Source of the DNA: Pantoea endophytica
GTDB taxonomy: Bacteria > Pseudomonadota > Gammaproteobacteria > Enterobacterales > Enterobacteriaceae
NCBI RefSeq assembly: GCF_002858935.1
Contig: NZ_PJRT01000033.1
Coordinates: forward strand, 310,001 to 374,000
Direction: 5' to 3'
Length of the DNA stretch: 64,000 nucleotides
Position numbers and translations under genes: made by a program
The notes under the pieces: model-generated
Told to the model about the DNA's origin: nothing
Database searches by the model: none
Seen by the model: the letters and a program-made list of their open reading frames with translations, nothing else
Shown: positions 28,389 to 37,523 of the stretch, in pieces
How positions within the stretch are numbered: position 1 is the first letter of the stretch
Layout of the letters: each line of letters begins with the position of its first letter

Positions 28389-28418
28389 AGGGCGGTCATG
28401 GCGAGCCGCCCTTTTTTT
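28389..28418 (+). terminator. terminator for pntAB (plus strand)
   Basis: Arms AGGGCGG (28389-28395) and CCGCCCT (28406-28412), then seven T, ending three bases before the uspE stop. Together with the previous hairpin it makes two back-to-back terminators, one per strand, with related stem sequences. Confidence 0.85.
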
Positions 28419-28420
28419 AA

Positions 28421-29377
28421 TCAATCGTCTTCATCTTCTTCGTCATCGTGATCAATCGGCGATTTGAAATCGTCTGGCTTAATCGCCAGCAAATCACAAC
28501 GCAGATGATCAATCACCTGTTCCGCAGTGTTACCCAGGAACGCGGCTGACAAACCGGTACGGCCAATGGTGCCGAGCACCACAATGCCGGCGTCCAGATG
28601 CGAGGCAATATCCGGAATCACTTCCTCGGGCAAACCTTTCGCCACGTGGGTGAACTCTTCACTGATTGAGAATTTTTGACGCAGCGCTTTCATCGCCACT
28701 AAATGCTGGCCGCGAATCGCGTCGTTGTAAACGCTGGGATCAAAGTCGGGCAGTTCGATAGCAATATTGATCGGGGTGATGGGGTAAGCGCCGACCAAAT
28801 GCACTTCGGTGTGATTCACCATCTCGGCAAGCAGCGTGGTTTCACGAATCAGCTTCTGATTCAGCTCATCATGATGCGGCTCTTCGCTGGCTAAGTTGAC
28901 CGCTACCACCGCTTTGCCGCCTTCGGGCCACGCCTGATCTTTCACCATCCATACCGGACATGGACATTTACGCAGCAGATGCCAATCCGTCGGCGTAAAT
29001 ATTACCGCTTCGAGGCGATCGTGCTGGTGCGCCATTTTCAACACTAAATCATGCTGATGTGCCAGAATTTCCTGGATGATGGCTTCATACGGACGGTTAT
29101 GCCAAACCACTTTGATTTCAATTTCAACGCCAGCCTCAATATATGCCTGGGCCTGTTGGCGGATCCATTCGGTACGTTGGCTGATCACCCCTTTGCGCAT
29201 ATTGGAGCGCTCGTCGGGCGACAGCAGCGTGGTCATTTCATATGAGAAGTCGTAAATAGGCAGGAAAGCTTTGATTTTTCCGCCAATACGTTGATTGAGA
29301 TAAACCGCACGACGCAGCGCGGGCTGATCGTCCTGCTGGGCATCAATAGCCACCAGAATATTTTGGTACCGGGACAT
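28421..29377 (-). CDS. uspE: universal stress protein E
   Basis: 318 residues with two tandem Usp domains (about 1-150 and 155-305). The first opens [21 protein letters not shown]; the second ends with [36 protein letters not shown], the G-2x-G-9x-G(S/N) ATP-binding type loop of the family. The tail is acidic. Involved in motility, adhesion and stress survival in E. coli. Upstream neighbour on the same strand is fnr, as in E. coli. Confidence 0.95.
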   Translation of the reverse strand: MSRYQNILVAIDAQQDDQPALRRAVYLNQRIGGKIKAFLPIYDFSYEMTTLLSPDERSNMRKGVISQRTEWIRQQAQAYIEAGVEIEIKVVWHNRPYEAIIQEILAHQHDLVLKMAHQHDRLEAVIFTPTDWHLLRKCPCPVWMVKDQAWPEGGKAVVAVNLASEEPHHDELNQKLIRETTLLAEMVNHTEVHLVGAYPITPINIAIELPDFDPSVYNDAIRGQHLVAMKALRQKFSISEEFTHVAKGLPEEVIPDIASHLDAGIVVLGTIGRTGLSAAFLGNTAEQVIDHLRCDLLAIKPDDFKSPIDHDDEEDEDD

Positions 29378-29495
29378 AAGCCGATCTCCTTAAACCAAAG
29401 CAAGTTGGGTTAAAGATAGCCTAAGTTTCGACAGGGCAGAAGCGGAAAAGTTGTTGCCGGATCAATAAAATAACTTTTATTAACCCGGCACAGAA

Positions 29496-30248
29496 TCACG
29501 CGGCCTGTTCGGTCTGGCCAGCTAATTCTGCCAGCAGAGCGTGGTTCTCAATGGTGATATATTTGCCTTTTACGGCCAGCATGCCACTTTTCTGGAAGCG
29601 ACCCAGCAGACGGCTGATTGTTTCTACGGTTAGTCCCAGATAGTTACCAATGTCGCCACGCGTCATGGTCAAACGGAATTCACGCTGTGAGAAGCCGCGC
29701 TGACCGAAACGACGCGACAGATTCCAGACAAATGCCGCCAAACGCTCTTCGGCATTTTTCTTCGACAGCAGCAGAATCATATCCTGATCGCCTTTGATTT
29801 CACCGCTCATCAAACGCATCATCTGCTGACGCAGCGCCGGCATTTTACCGGAGAGGTCGTCAAGCGTTTCAAACGGGATTTCGCACACCATCGCGGTTTC
29901 CAGCGCTTGCGCAAAGCTTGGATGTTTGGCACCAACAATGGCGTCAAAACCCACCAAATCGCCTGCCAAATGGAAGCCAGTAATTTGCTCGTCGCCTTGT
30001 TCAGTGATGGTGTAGCTTTTGATGGTGCCGGAGCGGATTGCGTAGAGAGATTTCAGTTCATCACCGGCTTTGAACAGCGTCTGGCCTTTCTGAATCGGCT
30101 TTTTGCGCTCAATGATGTTATCCAGCTGATCCAGTTCGTGCTCGTTCAGCGTGAAGGGAATACACAATTGGCTGATACTGCAATCCTGACAATGGATGGC
30201 ACAACCGCCAGACTGAATACGTCGAATGCTGCGTTTTTCCTGGATCAT
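29496..30248 (-). CDS. fnr: oxygen-sensing regulator FNR
   Basis: 250 residues. The four cluster cysteines are at the expected places: Cys20, Cys23 and Cys29 in [11 protein letters not shown], and Cys122. Then comes the CRP-type beta roll, the dimer helix and the helix-turn-helix [18 protein letters not shown] with Glu209, Ser212 and Arg213, which read TTGAT half-sites. Global switch to anaerobic metabolism; nifJ, ldhA and pnt genes are in this window. A TTGAC dyad in its own upstream region suggests autoregulation. Confidence 0.98.
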   Translation of the reverse strand: MIQEKRSIRRIQSGGCAIHCQDCSISQLCIPFTLNEHELDQLDNIIERKKPIQKGQTLFKAGDELKSLYAIRSGTIKSYTITEQGDEQITGFHLAGDLVGFDAIVGAKHPSFAQALETAMVCEIPFETLDDLSGKMPALRQQMMRLMSGEIKGDQDMILLLSKKNAEERLAAFVWNLSRRFGQRGFSQREFRLTMTRGDIGNYLGLTVETISRLLGRFQKSGMLAVKGKYITIENHALLAELAGQTEQAA

Positions 30249-30268
30249 ATAGTTACGCTCGATGATTG

Positions 30269-30282
30269 TTGACTGCGGTCAA
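30269..30282 (-). promoter_or_regulatory. FNR-like dyad upstream of fnr
   Basis: TTGAC-TGCG-GTCAA, a perfect dyad with the right spacing, one base per half off the FNR consensus TTGAT-N4-ATCAA. It lies 21 bp upstream of the fnr start, a place suited to autorepression. The rest of the 296-bp gap to smrA (to 30544) holds no gene I can see. Confidence 0.6.
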
Positions 30283-30544
30283 TTTTAACATTTTTCTAAG
30301 CGAAGGGAACTCATCCGAGCAGTAAATGTCCTTAAAACCCCACAAATGTCAGGTATTACGCGGTTTGCGCTGGTCTGATTGAAGCGCATTTATTGATCTG
30401 GAACGTTTTGTTGCCAGGTTTACAGCTATAGCGCGCTTAATACAGCGCAAAAAGTGACAGATGTTTTGCCCATAATCCTTTGCTACTCTTTTGCTTTAGC
30501 GTCGAATTGGACGCGCAGGCAAACACCAGGCGAGAGGAAACACC

Positions 30545-31111
30545 ATGAACCTTGATGATGAAGACCTTTTCCGTGATGCCATGGGTGATGTGACACCATT
30601 AAAAAATTGCGCTAATACCCAATGGCTACGCGCACCTTCGCCTAAAGCGCCGCGTGCGCCGCAGGAAAGTGACGAGCAGGAAAATTTCCTCACGCGTGGC
30701 TATCTCGACATCGTTCCACTGACAACACCGCTGGAATTTAAAGTTGAAGGCGTACAGCAAGGCGTGCTGGATAAGCTGCGACTGGGCAAATATCCGCCTG
30801 AAGCCAGCCTTAATCTGTTGCGTCAGCCAGTGGAAACCTGTCGTCAGGCGCTGTTCAGTTTTATGCGGCAGGCCAATAAACATGGGTTGCGCAATCTATT
30901 GATTATTCATGGAAAAGGGCGCGACGATGAGTCGCACGCCAATATCGTGCGCAGCTATGTGGCGCGATGGTTGCCGGAGTTTGCAGAAGTGCAGACCTTT
31001 TGTACGGCGCAGCCGAAAGATGGTGGGGCGGGCGCGCTCTATGTCGGTTTACGAAAAACCGAACAGGCGCGCCTTGAGAACCGTGAGCGTCATGCAAAAC
31101 ACAGTCGCTAG
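30545..31111 (+). CDS. smrA: Smr-domain DNA endonuclease SmrA
   Basis: 188 residues, close to E. coli SmrA/YdaL. N-terminal region DEDLFRDAMGDVTPLK, then an Smr domain: LRLGKYPPEASLNLLRQPVETCR and the conserved LLIIHGKGRDDE, followed by VRSYVARWLPEF. Smr domains nick DNA or RNA; SmrA shows DNA nicking in vitro. ATG 30545 follows AGAGGAAACACC. The last four bases overlap the end of the convergent LysR gene. Confidence 0.9.
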   Translation: MNLDDEDLFRDAMGDVTPLKNCANTQWLRAPSPKAPRAPQESDEQENFLTRGYLDIVPLTTPLEFKVEGVQQGVLDKLRLGKYPPEASLNLLRQPVETCRQALFSFMRQANKHGLRNLLIIHGKGRDDESHANIVRSYVARWLPEFAEVQTFCTAQPKDGGAGALYVGLRKTEQARLENRERHAKHSR

Positions 31112-32028
31112 CTGTGGAATTTGCGGATGGTCGCCATCAACACTTCGGCGCTCAGGCTTAATGGACTGCCGCTGCGCGTAATTATGCCCACCGGTTCGCC
31201 CGGCCCCGGCGAGGCAATCGGTAGCGCGCACAACGCATCGTGATTCAAATCTTCTTTGATGGCGCCAGAAGGCACAAACCACACATAGTCGTAACGCAGT
31301 GCCAGCTGTCGCGCCAGCGATGTCGATGAAGTTTCGACGCAGTTTGCTGGTAAGGTACAACCTTGCTCATTCAGCATATGCTGCGCGATACGGCGCGGTG
31401 CGGTGCCTTCCGGCGAAATCACTACTGGCCACTGCATCGCGCGCGACAGCATAACGTTCTCGCTTAATAGCGGATGATCGGGGCGCACCACCAGTTTGAG
31501 TGATTCCAGAAACAGCAATTCATAAGTGAGTCCGGCCATCATATCGCTGTCCGCCATACGACCAATCCCGACATCAAACTCACCGGCACGTAAACCGGCC
31601 AACAACACGTTGTTATGCAATGTCGCAACCTGCACCGTGGTGTTAGGTTGCTGTTCATGGAAGCGATCGAGAATTTGCGGCAGCATGCCCATCGCCGCAG
31701 TCGTCAGCGCGCCGAGCCGAATCACCACCGGTCGGCCCGGCTGGGGCGCGTTGAAGCTCTGACCAGCATGATTAAGCGCATCCAGCACTTTCACCGCATG
31801 AACCAGAAACTGTTCGCCCAGCGTGGTGAGCTGCGCGCCGAGGCGTCCGCGCTCAAACAGTCGCGCGCCCGCCAACTCTTCCAGCTCATTCAGTGTTTTC
31901 GATAAAGCGGGCTGGCTCAGATTGAGCGTTTCAGCGGCACGACCGAGCGTGCCTTGCTGCGCCACCGCCACAAAGGTATGTAAATGACGCAAGCGAATGC
32001 GCTGATTGAAAAGGATATTTTTGTCCAT
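31108..32028 (-). CDS. LysR family regulator, PcaQ-like
   Basis: 306 residues from the ATG at 32028 (an upstream in-frame start adds 12 residues without benefit). N-terminal helix-turn-helix RLRHLHTFVAVAQQGTLGRAAETLNLSQPALSKTLNELEELAGARLFERG, then a periplasmic-binding-like effector domain. Sequence type resembles PcaQ/GbpR regulators of aromatic or acid catabolism. Divergent from an aromatic-acid type MFS carrier, whose control it probably exerts. A GTTAA-N5-TTAAC dyad of T-N11-A form lies 56 bp upstream. Confidence 0.85.
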   Translation of the reverse strand: MDKNILFNQRIRLRHLHTFVAVAQQGTLGRAAETLNLSQPALSKTLNELEELAGARLFERGRLGAQLTTLGEQFLVHAVKVLDALNHAGQSFNAPQPGRPVVIRLGALTTAAMGMLPQILDRFHEQQPNTTVQVATLHNNVLLAGLRAGEFDVGIGRMADSDMMAGLTYELLFLESLKLVVRPDHPLLSENVMLSRAMQWPVVISPEGTAPRRIAQHMLNEQGCTLPANCVETSSTSLARQLALRYDYVWFVPSGAIKEDLNHDALCALPIASPGPGEPVGIITRSGSPLSLSAEVLMATIRKFHS

Positions 32029-32083
32029 ACGCCCAACATAATGAGTTATTCCGAGGAGCAGCAATGAGGAAACGTTAATTATG

Positions 32084-32098
32084 TTAACTTGCCTGCAA
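32084..32098. promoter_or_regulatory. candidate LysR operator (T-N11-A dyad)
   Basis: GTTAATTATGTTAAC, arms GTTAA and TTAAC with five bases between, which satisfies T-N11-A. It is in the divergent gap (32029-32350) between the LysR gene and the MFS gene. The gap is AT-rich and holds no other gene; AT bias makes chance dyads more likely. Confidence 0.4.
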
Positions 32099-32350
32099 AT
32101 TTATATTAACAAAAACACCGCTATGCAAGCTTCGCCGCTAACCTGATGTATTTATGAGTAAAGCTGAAAAAGACACTTTTTGCAGCCTATTCACGCGCTA
32201 TAAAATCAATAACATACAGCGTAAAAAGTTGAATAATTCTCAATTACATCCAAAAAGAGTGCCTGTTATTGTTAACGATGAGCTATGATAAGCGCCGTTT
32301 TTTTTACTAAAACTGATGCCCTAAACGGTTAAAAGTGCAGGAGTCGTTAC

Positions 32351-33685
32351 GTGACCAGCGTTGAAGCAGTAGACGTTCGCCAGCTTATCAATAAGAGTGC
32401 GCTTAGCAGCTGGCAGAAGCGCTTAATCGCGCTGTGCTTCGTGGTGGTGGCGCTGGACGGCATGGACATTGCGCTGATGGGCTTTATTGCGCCCACGCTG
32501 AAAGCCAGTTGGGGCGTCACGAATCATCAACTCGGCATGGTGATCAGCGCGGCGCTGATTGGTCTGGCATTGGGGGCGATGGTCGCTGGACCGCTGGCCG
32601 ATCGCTATGGTCGCCGCGTGATGATCCTCATCAGCGTGCTGTTTTTCGGTCTGTGGACGCTGGCCACGGCGATGGCGCAGAACATCGAACAGATGATGCT
32701 GTTCCGCTTTCTCACCGGCTTAGGGCTTGGGGCCGCGATGCCCAACGTGGGCACGCTGGTGGCCGAATACGCGCCCGAACGTCGCCGCTCATTTATTATT
32801 ACCGTGGTGTTCTGTGGCTTTACCTTTGGTGCCGCGACGGGAGGCTTTGCCGCTTCGTGGCTGCTGCCGCGCTATGACTGGCACTCCGTTATGCTGATGG
32901 GCGGCGTGCTGCCGCTGCTGGTGCTGCCTTTTTTAGTGCGCGGCTTACCGGAATCGGTACGTTTTCTGATTAGCCGTCGCGCGCCTGCCGCACGTATTCA
33001 CGCCATCCTCGAACGTATGCTGCCCGGCAGCGTGCAGCCGGATAGCCATTATCAAAGCACTGAGCTGCCGACCGCGCGTAAAGGCTCGGTGGCGACCGTG
33101 GTGTCGCGCCGATATCTGTTCGGCAGTTTGATGTTGTGGGGCGGCTACTTTATGGGGCTGTTCCTCGTTTACCTGATTGGCAGTTGGATGCCTTCATTGA
33201 TCAGCACGCTCGGCATGTCGGTGACGGAAGCGGCGATTGTCACGGCGATGTATCAGGCCGGCGGAACCCTTGGCTCGCTGTTTGCGGGTTGGTTGATGGA
33301 CCGCATCAACGCCAATCTGGCGCTGGCGGTGATCTATTTCTGCGGTGGCATTGCCATTGTGGCGCTGGGTTTTTCACCCGCGCAGGTCGGCTTAATGAGC
33401 GCCATCGCTTTCTGCAGCGGCTTCTGTTTTAACGGCGCCAATACCGGCATGAATGCGCTCTCCGCCAGTTATTACCCAACTCATGCGCGTGCCACCGGCT
33501 CCAGCTGGATGCACGGCATAGGGCGCATCGGCGCCATCATTAGCGCCTTTGTCGGTGCCGAGTTGTTAACGCTTGGCTGGACGTTCAGTCAGATCTTCCT
33601 GCTGCTGGCGATTCCCGCCGTGTTAACCACCATCATGCTGGTGCTGAAATGTCGCTTTGGTGACCAGTCAAACCTCACCGAGTGA
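32351..33685 (+). CDS. MFS transporter, aromatic acid:H+ symporter type (PcaK/BenK-like)
   Basis: 444 residues from a GTG start with GGAG upstream. Twelve helices. The DGxD-type motif LDGMDIALMGFIAPTL in helix 1 and LADRYGRRVMI in loop 2-3 mark the aromatic acid:proton symporter branch. Divergent from a PcaQ-like regulator and followed on the same strand by an HglS homologue 85 bp later, so it might import an acid that feeds 2-oxoadipate breakdown. The substrate is not determined. Confidence 0.85.
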   Translation: MTSVEAVDVRQLINKSALSSWQKRLIALCFVVVALDGMDIALMGFIAPTLKASWGVTNHQLGMVISAALIGLALGAMVAGPLADRYGRRVMILISVLFFGLWTLATAMAQNIEQMMLFRFLTGLGLGAAMPNVGTLVAEYAPERRRSFIITVVFCGFTFGAATGGFAASWLLPRYDWHSVMLMGGVLPLLVLPFLVRGLPESVRFLISRRAPAARIHAILERMLPGSVQPDSHYQSTELPTARKGSVATVVSRRYLFGSLMLWGGYFMGLFLVYLIGSWMPSLISTLGMSVTEAAIVTAMYQAGGTLGSLFAGWLMDRINANLALAVIYFCGGIAIVALGFSPAQVGLMSAIAFCSGFCFNGANTGMNALSASYYPTHARATGSSWMHGIGRIGAIISAFVGAELLTLGWTFSQIFLLLAIPAVLTTIMLVLKCRFGDQSNLTE

Positions 33686-33770
33686 CAAGGCGATCACAGT
33701 TCCATGAAATTGTTACCCGCCGCTAAAGGGTTGATCTACAGTAGCAACAACCCGTTAGCCCAAGGTGATG

Positions 33771-35111
33771 ATGATGCCAAACTTTCTCAGCAGCGATGCC
33801 ATCCGCACGCTGTTCTCGCAGGCAATGTCGACCCTGTATCAGCAGGAAGTGCCGCAATACGGCACGCTGACGCAGTTGGTCACCGCTGTTAATGAACGTA
33901 CGCTGGAAGCCAATCCCGAGTTAAAAAACCGCTTGTCGGCCGCCGATGAACTGAGTCGCCTGAGCGTCGAGCGTCACGGTGCGATTCGCGTCGGCAAGGC
34001 TGATGAACTCAGCACGTTGCGCCAGATGTTCGCCGTAATGGGCATGGAAGCGGTGGGGTATTACGACCTGTCGCAAGCCGGTGTGCCGGTGCACTCCACG
34101 GCGTTTCGTCCGGTCAGCGATCGCGCGTTGCGCCATAATCCATTCCGCGTTTTCACTTCGTTGCTGCGTCTGGAACTGATTGATGATGCGGCGCTGCGCG
34201 AGAAGGCCGCTGCAATTCTCGCCGCGCGCGATATCTTTACGCCAGGTTGCCGCGCGTTGATCGCTAAGCATCAGCAGCAGGGCGGTTTGAACGCCGCAGA
34301 TGCCGCCACTTTCGTGCAGGAAGCGCTGGAAACCTTCCGCTGGCATGCGCACACCACCGTAGACAGCGCCACTTATCGCGCACTGAGCCAGCAGCATCGT
34401 CTGATTGCCGATGTGGTGTGTTTCCGTGGTTGTCACATCAACCATTTGACGCCGCGCACGCTGGATATTGATCGGGTGCAAGCGTTGATGCCTTCACGCG
34501 GCATCGATCCCAAAACCCTGATTGAAGGCCCGCCGCAGCGTAAAGTACCGATTCTGCTGCGCCAGACCAGCTTCAAAGCGCTGGAAGAAGCGGTGCACTT
34601 TAACGATGGTACGCCGGGGACGCACACCGCGCGCTTTGGTGAGATCGAACAGCGCGGCGCGGCGCTCACCCCGAAAGGACGCGAACTTTACGATCGTCTG
34701 CTGGCCGAAGCCGGTACCGGCAGCGATAACCAGCATCACCAGCAACATCTTAGCGCGGTGTTTAGTGATTTCCCCGACGACGAAGAGTCTTTGCGCGAGC
34801 AGCAGCTGGCGTGGTTCCGCTATCGCCTGACCGAAAAAGGCGAGCATCTGCCGCCACGCGCGGGCGAAAGCGTGACGCAGTTGCTGGCTGAAGAGCGTTT
34901 GAGCGCCGAACCGATCGTTTATGAAGATTTCCTGCCGGTCAGTGCCGCGGGGATTTTCCAGTCGAATTTGGGCGACGTGGCGCAAACACGCAGCGCGGGG
35001 AATGCCAGCCGAGCGGATTTTGAAAGCGCGTTAGGTTGCACGGTGCAGGATGAAATGGCGTTGTACCAGCAGATGCAGCAGCGCAGTCTGGAACGCTGTG
35101 GCGTAGCCTGA
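33771..35111 (+). CDS. hglS: 2-oxoadipate dioxygenase/decarboxylase (HglS, YdcJ, DUF1338)
   Basis: About 446 residues. A string of start codons (GTG 33765, ATG 33768, 33771, 33774) makes the exact start uncertain; I prefer 33771 because AAGG lies five bases before it. DUF1338 protein of the VOC-like iron enzymes that turn 2-oxoadipate into D-2-hydroxyglutarate in lysine breakdown (HglS of Pseudomonas putida). The metal and substrate residues are visible: His and Arg in ERHGAIRVGK, His in GCHINHLTPRTLDID, Glu in FGEIEQRG. Enterobacterial copies are usually called YdcJ. No other lysine genes are nearby. Terminator follows. Confidence 0.88.
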   Translation: MMPNFLSSDAIRTLFSQAMSTLYQQEVPQYGTLTQLVTAVNERTLEANPELKNRLSAADELSRLSVERHGAIRVGKADELSTLRQMFAVMGMEAVGYYDLSQAGVPVHSTAFRPVSDRALRHNPFRVFTSLLRLELIDDAALREKAAAILAARDIFTPGCRALIAKHQQQGGLNAADAATFVQEALETFRWHAHTTVDSATYRALSQQHRLIADVVCFRGCHINHLTPRTLDIDRVQALMPSRGIDPKTLIEGPPQRKVPILLRQTSFKALEEAVHFNDGTPGTHTARFGEIEQRGAALTPKGRELYDRLLAEAGTGSDNQHHQQHLSAVFSDFPDDEESLREQQLAWFRYRLTEKGEHLPPRAGESVTQLLAEERLSAEPIVYEDFLPVSAAGIFQSNLGDVAQTRSAGNASRADFESALGCTVQDEMALYQQMQQRSLERCGVA

Positions 35112-35123
35112 GGAGAAATGTTA

Positions 35124-35159
35124 CAGCCGGTCTGAAATTCAGCAGACCGGCTGCTTTTC
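35124..35159 (+). terminator. terminator of hglS
   Basis: Eleven-pair perfect hairpin (35124-35134 with 35143-35153, loop of eight) followed by CTTTTCTT; ends just before the convergent DoxX gene. Confidence 0.85.
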
Positions 35160-35165
35160 TTGTGG

Positions 35166-35600
35166 TTATTGCAAGCGCGCGTCACGCACCAGCGTGTACT
35201 TCCCGGCACCCAAAAACATAATGGCGAGCGCACCCAGCAGGTAAAGCGCTTCTGTCTCCAGCGCCCACGCACCAACGTCGGTGCGATGCCAGACAGCGCC
35301 CATTTTTACCAGCAGTGTCGCAACAATCATGTTCACCGCAATAATGAACGCCGCAGGGCGCGTCAAAAATCCGATGATCACCATTACAGGTGCCGCTATT
35401 TCCCCGATGTAAGCACCGTAAGCGATGAAACCTGGCATTCCTTTGACGGCGAGCATGTGCGCAATCCAACCCACGCCATGCACCACTTTGAACGCCCCAT
35501 GAAACAGCAGCAATCCGCCAAACGTCAGGCGCAAAAGCAGTTTGCCAAGGTCCGGGTGATCGCACATCCGGTTGAACATTTGATTAATGCCACCAAACAT
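35166..35600 (-). CDS. DoxX family membrane protein
   Basis: 144 residues from the ATG at 35600 (GGAG ribosome site; the frame is open further upstream but without a site). Four membrane helices with the DoxX pattern: GKLLLRLTFGGLLLFHGAFKV, GFIAYGAYIGEIAAPVMVIIGF, AAFIIAVNMIVATLLVK and LYLLGALAIMFLGAGKYTL. Family members such as YqjF or CatD relatives act in quinone or thiol redox stress, but no substrate is known. Divergent from the carboxylesterase. Confidence 0.85.
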   Translation of the reverse strand: MFGGINQMFNRMCDHPDLGKLLLRLTFGGLLLFHGAFKVVHGVGWIAHMLAVKGMPGFIAYGAYIGEIAAPVMVIIGFLTRPAAFIIAVNMIVATLLVKMGAVWHRTDVGAWALETEALYLLGALAIMFLGAGKYTLVRDARLQ

Positions 35601-35792
35601 GGTGTTTCTCCGTCGCGCCAGGTTAACTTGCAACCTTAAAACAAATGGCCTCGATGGGGTTAGCCAAAATATTTGATGGAGTTGTTCAAAGAATCGCGCC
35701 GCGTTTCGGCTTAATCTGCAAATGCTTTCAGAACATGGACATTCGTCCAAGGCCTGCAAATAATGGAACGATGCATTATCAGGGAACCCGAG

Positions 35793-37310
35793 ATGAAAAA
35801 TGAACGACGTCTGAGGATCATGACCGCAGAAGGGGAACTCAGAGGCCTGATGGACGAAGATCTTTTTGTCTTTAAAGGAATACCGTACGCAGCTGCACCT
35901 ACTGGCGCTTTACGCTGGCGACCGCCGCAGCCGGTCCAGCCGTGGCAAGAGGTGCGTGATGCGACCGAATGGGGCGCAGCAAGCTGGCAAAATCGTGACT
36001 ATTGCGTGGCCGCCGGCGGTGGCGATCCCGGTCGCTTTAGTGAGGATTGTCTCTACCTGAATATCTGGACGCCGGATGTTGAGCCTTCGCGGCCGTTGCC
36101 GGTGATGGTCTGGTTGCATGGCGGGGGATTTTCCATCGGCGCCGGTAATCTTGATCCTTATCGCGGTAAAGCGCTGGCGGCGCAAGGTGTGGTGGTGGTA
36201 ACGCTCAATTATCGCCTTGGTCACTTCGGTTTCTTCTCTCATCCGGCGCTGGATGCGCAATACCCCGACGGGCGCGTGATCAACAACTTTGCCTTACTCG
36301 ATCAAATTGCTGCTTTGCAGTGGATTCAGCGCAACATTCCTGCCTTTGGCGGCGATCGCCATAACGTGACGCTGTTTGGTGAATCCTCCGGTGCGCGTAG
36401 TGTGTTATCGCTGTGCTGCTCGCCGCTCTCCGAGGCGCTGTTTCACAAGGGCATCGTACAAAGCGCCTACAGCTTGCCCGACATCCCGCAAAAGCAGGCA
36501 CAACAGATAGGTTTACAGGTCGCGGCGCATTTTGCGTTACCCGAAGATGCCAGCGCCGAGCAACTGCGTGAGCTACCAGCCGAACAATTCTGGCCGTTAG
36601 AACGCCCGCTGGCGCTCGGCCCGGTGCCCATCAGCGGCGATGCGGTACTGCCGAAACCGATGTTAACCACGTTTATCTCCGGCAAGCAGCATCGCATTCC
36701 GTTAATGATCGGCAGCAACAGCGATGAAGCCAGCGTACTGGACTATTTTGGCGTGGATGCCACGGCAGTATTGCGACAGATGCGCAGCAAAAACCGCATC
36801 AGTTATCGCCTGATGAAGTGGCTGTACGACATTCATGATGATGCGCTGCTGGGACGTGCGGTGGCGCGCGATATGGCGTTCACGGTGTTACCGTTAATCA
36901 TCGCTCAGGCGCAGCACAATATCGGCCTGCCCGCATGGCGTTACTGGTTCGATTACGTCTCCGAAAATGCGCGCGACCTCTATCCGCATGGAACATGGCA
37001 CGGCAACGAAATTCCCTATGTCTTTAACACGCTGGATACGCTAGCGCCGCCAGCGGAACGCAGCTACAGCGAGCAGGATAAAGCGTTCGCCTCCACAGTC
37101 AGCGCTTATTGGGTCACCTTCGCGCGTGAAGCCAGCGAGTTCAGCTCGCACTTAGCGGGTGAAGTAGATTGGCCAGCCTGGCGACCGGGCGACGATCTGA
37201 CGCTGGCGCTGGGGGATCAGGGCAAAGCCCAGGCGGTGGTGAAGGCGCGCTTTATGCGTGGACGGCTGCGTTTGTTCCGTTTGATGATGCGCAGCCACGT
37301 TAAGCTTTAA
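35793..37310 (+). CDS. type B carboxylesterase
   Basis: About 505 residues, alpha/beta hydrolase of the carboxylesterase/lipase family. Oxyanion loop HGGG (residues 109-112), nucleophile elbow GESSG (Ser198), acid residue likely in GSNSDEAS and His in PHGTWHGNE. Starts at ATG 35793 by family fit; an in-frame ATG at 35763 is also possible. No signal peptide, so cytosolic. Substrate unknown; such enzymes cleave aromatic or aliphatic esters. Its place beside DoxX and the LysR/MFS/HglS group could be chance. Confidence 0.85.
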   Translation: MKNERRLRIMTAEGELRGLMDEDLFVFKGIPYAAAPTGALRWRPPQPVQPWQEVRDATEWGAASWQNRDYCVAAGGGDPGRFSEDCLYLNIWTPDVEPSRPLPVMVWLHGGGFSIGAGNLDPYRGKALAAQGVVVVTLNYRLGHFGFFSHPALDAQYPDGRVINNFALLDQIAALQWIQRNIPAFGGDRHNVTLFGESSGARSVLSLCCSPLSEALFHKGIVQSAYSLPDIPQKQAQQIGLQVAAHFALPEDASAEQLRELPAEQFWPLERPLALGPVPISGDAVLPKPMLTTFISGKQHRIPLMIGSNSDEASVLDYFGVDATAVLRQMRSKNRISYRLMKWLYDIHDDALLGRAVARDMAFTVLPLIIAQAQHNIGLPAWRYWFDYVSENARDLYPHGTWHGNEIPYVFNTLDTLAPPAERSYSEQDKAFASTVSAYWVTFAREASEFSSHLAGEVDWPAWRPGDDLTLALGDQGKAQAVVKARFMRGRLRLFRLMMRSHVKL

Positions 37311-37439
37311 TGAGCGTGCTAATGGTGTAATCTGGCAAATCAATTTATAAGGCAAATTTTCGCCTATCTTGCTGATAAATCTTAAAAGCGCATATTCCTC
37401 ACCCGCGTCAGTAAGCAATTAATTAGCTTACAAAACCGT

Positions 37440-37466
37440 TACATTTTCCCGATCCGATGCCGATAA
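37440..37466 (+). promoter_or_regulatory. sigma-28 (FliA) type promoter of the chemoreceptor gene
   Basis: TACA at 37440-37443, a 15-base spacer and GCCGATAA at 37459-37466. The FliA consensus is TAAA-N15-GCCGATAA, so the -10 is perfect, the spacer exact and the -35 three of four. A 7-pair hairpin (37476-37482 with 37486-37492) lies in the leader before the chemoreceptor start. Confidence 0.85.
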
Positions 37467-37523
37467 ACGCAATATGCCCGATTTTATCGGGCCTCCTTCG
37501 CGTTTCACACCAAGGGATTATGT

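Noticed and set aside
33765..33776. Repeated ATG at the hglS start as a phase-variable tract
   Set aside because: Only three ATG copies in frame; changes would not alter the frame and it is too short to be unstable.
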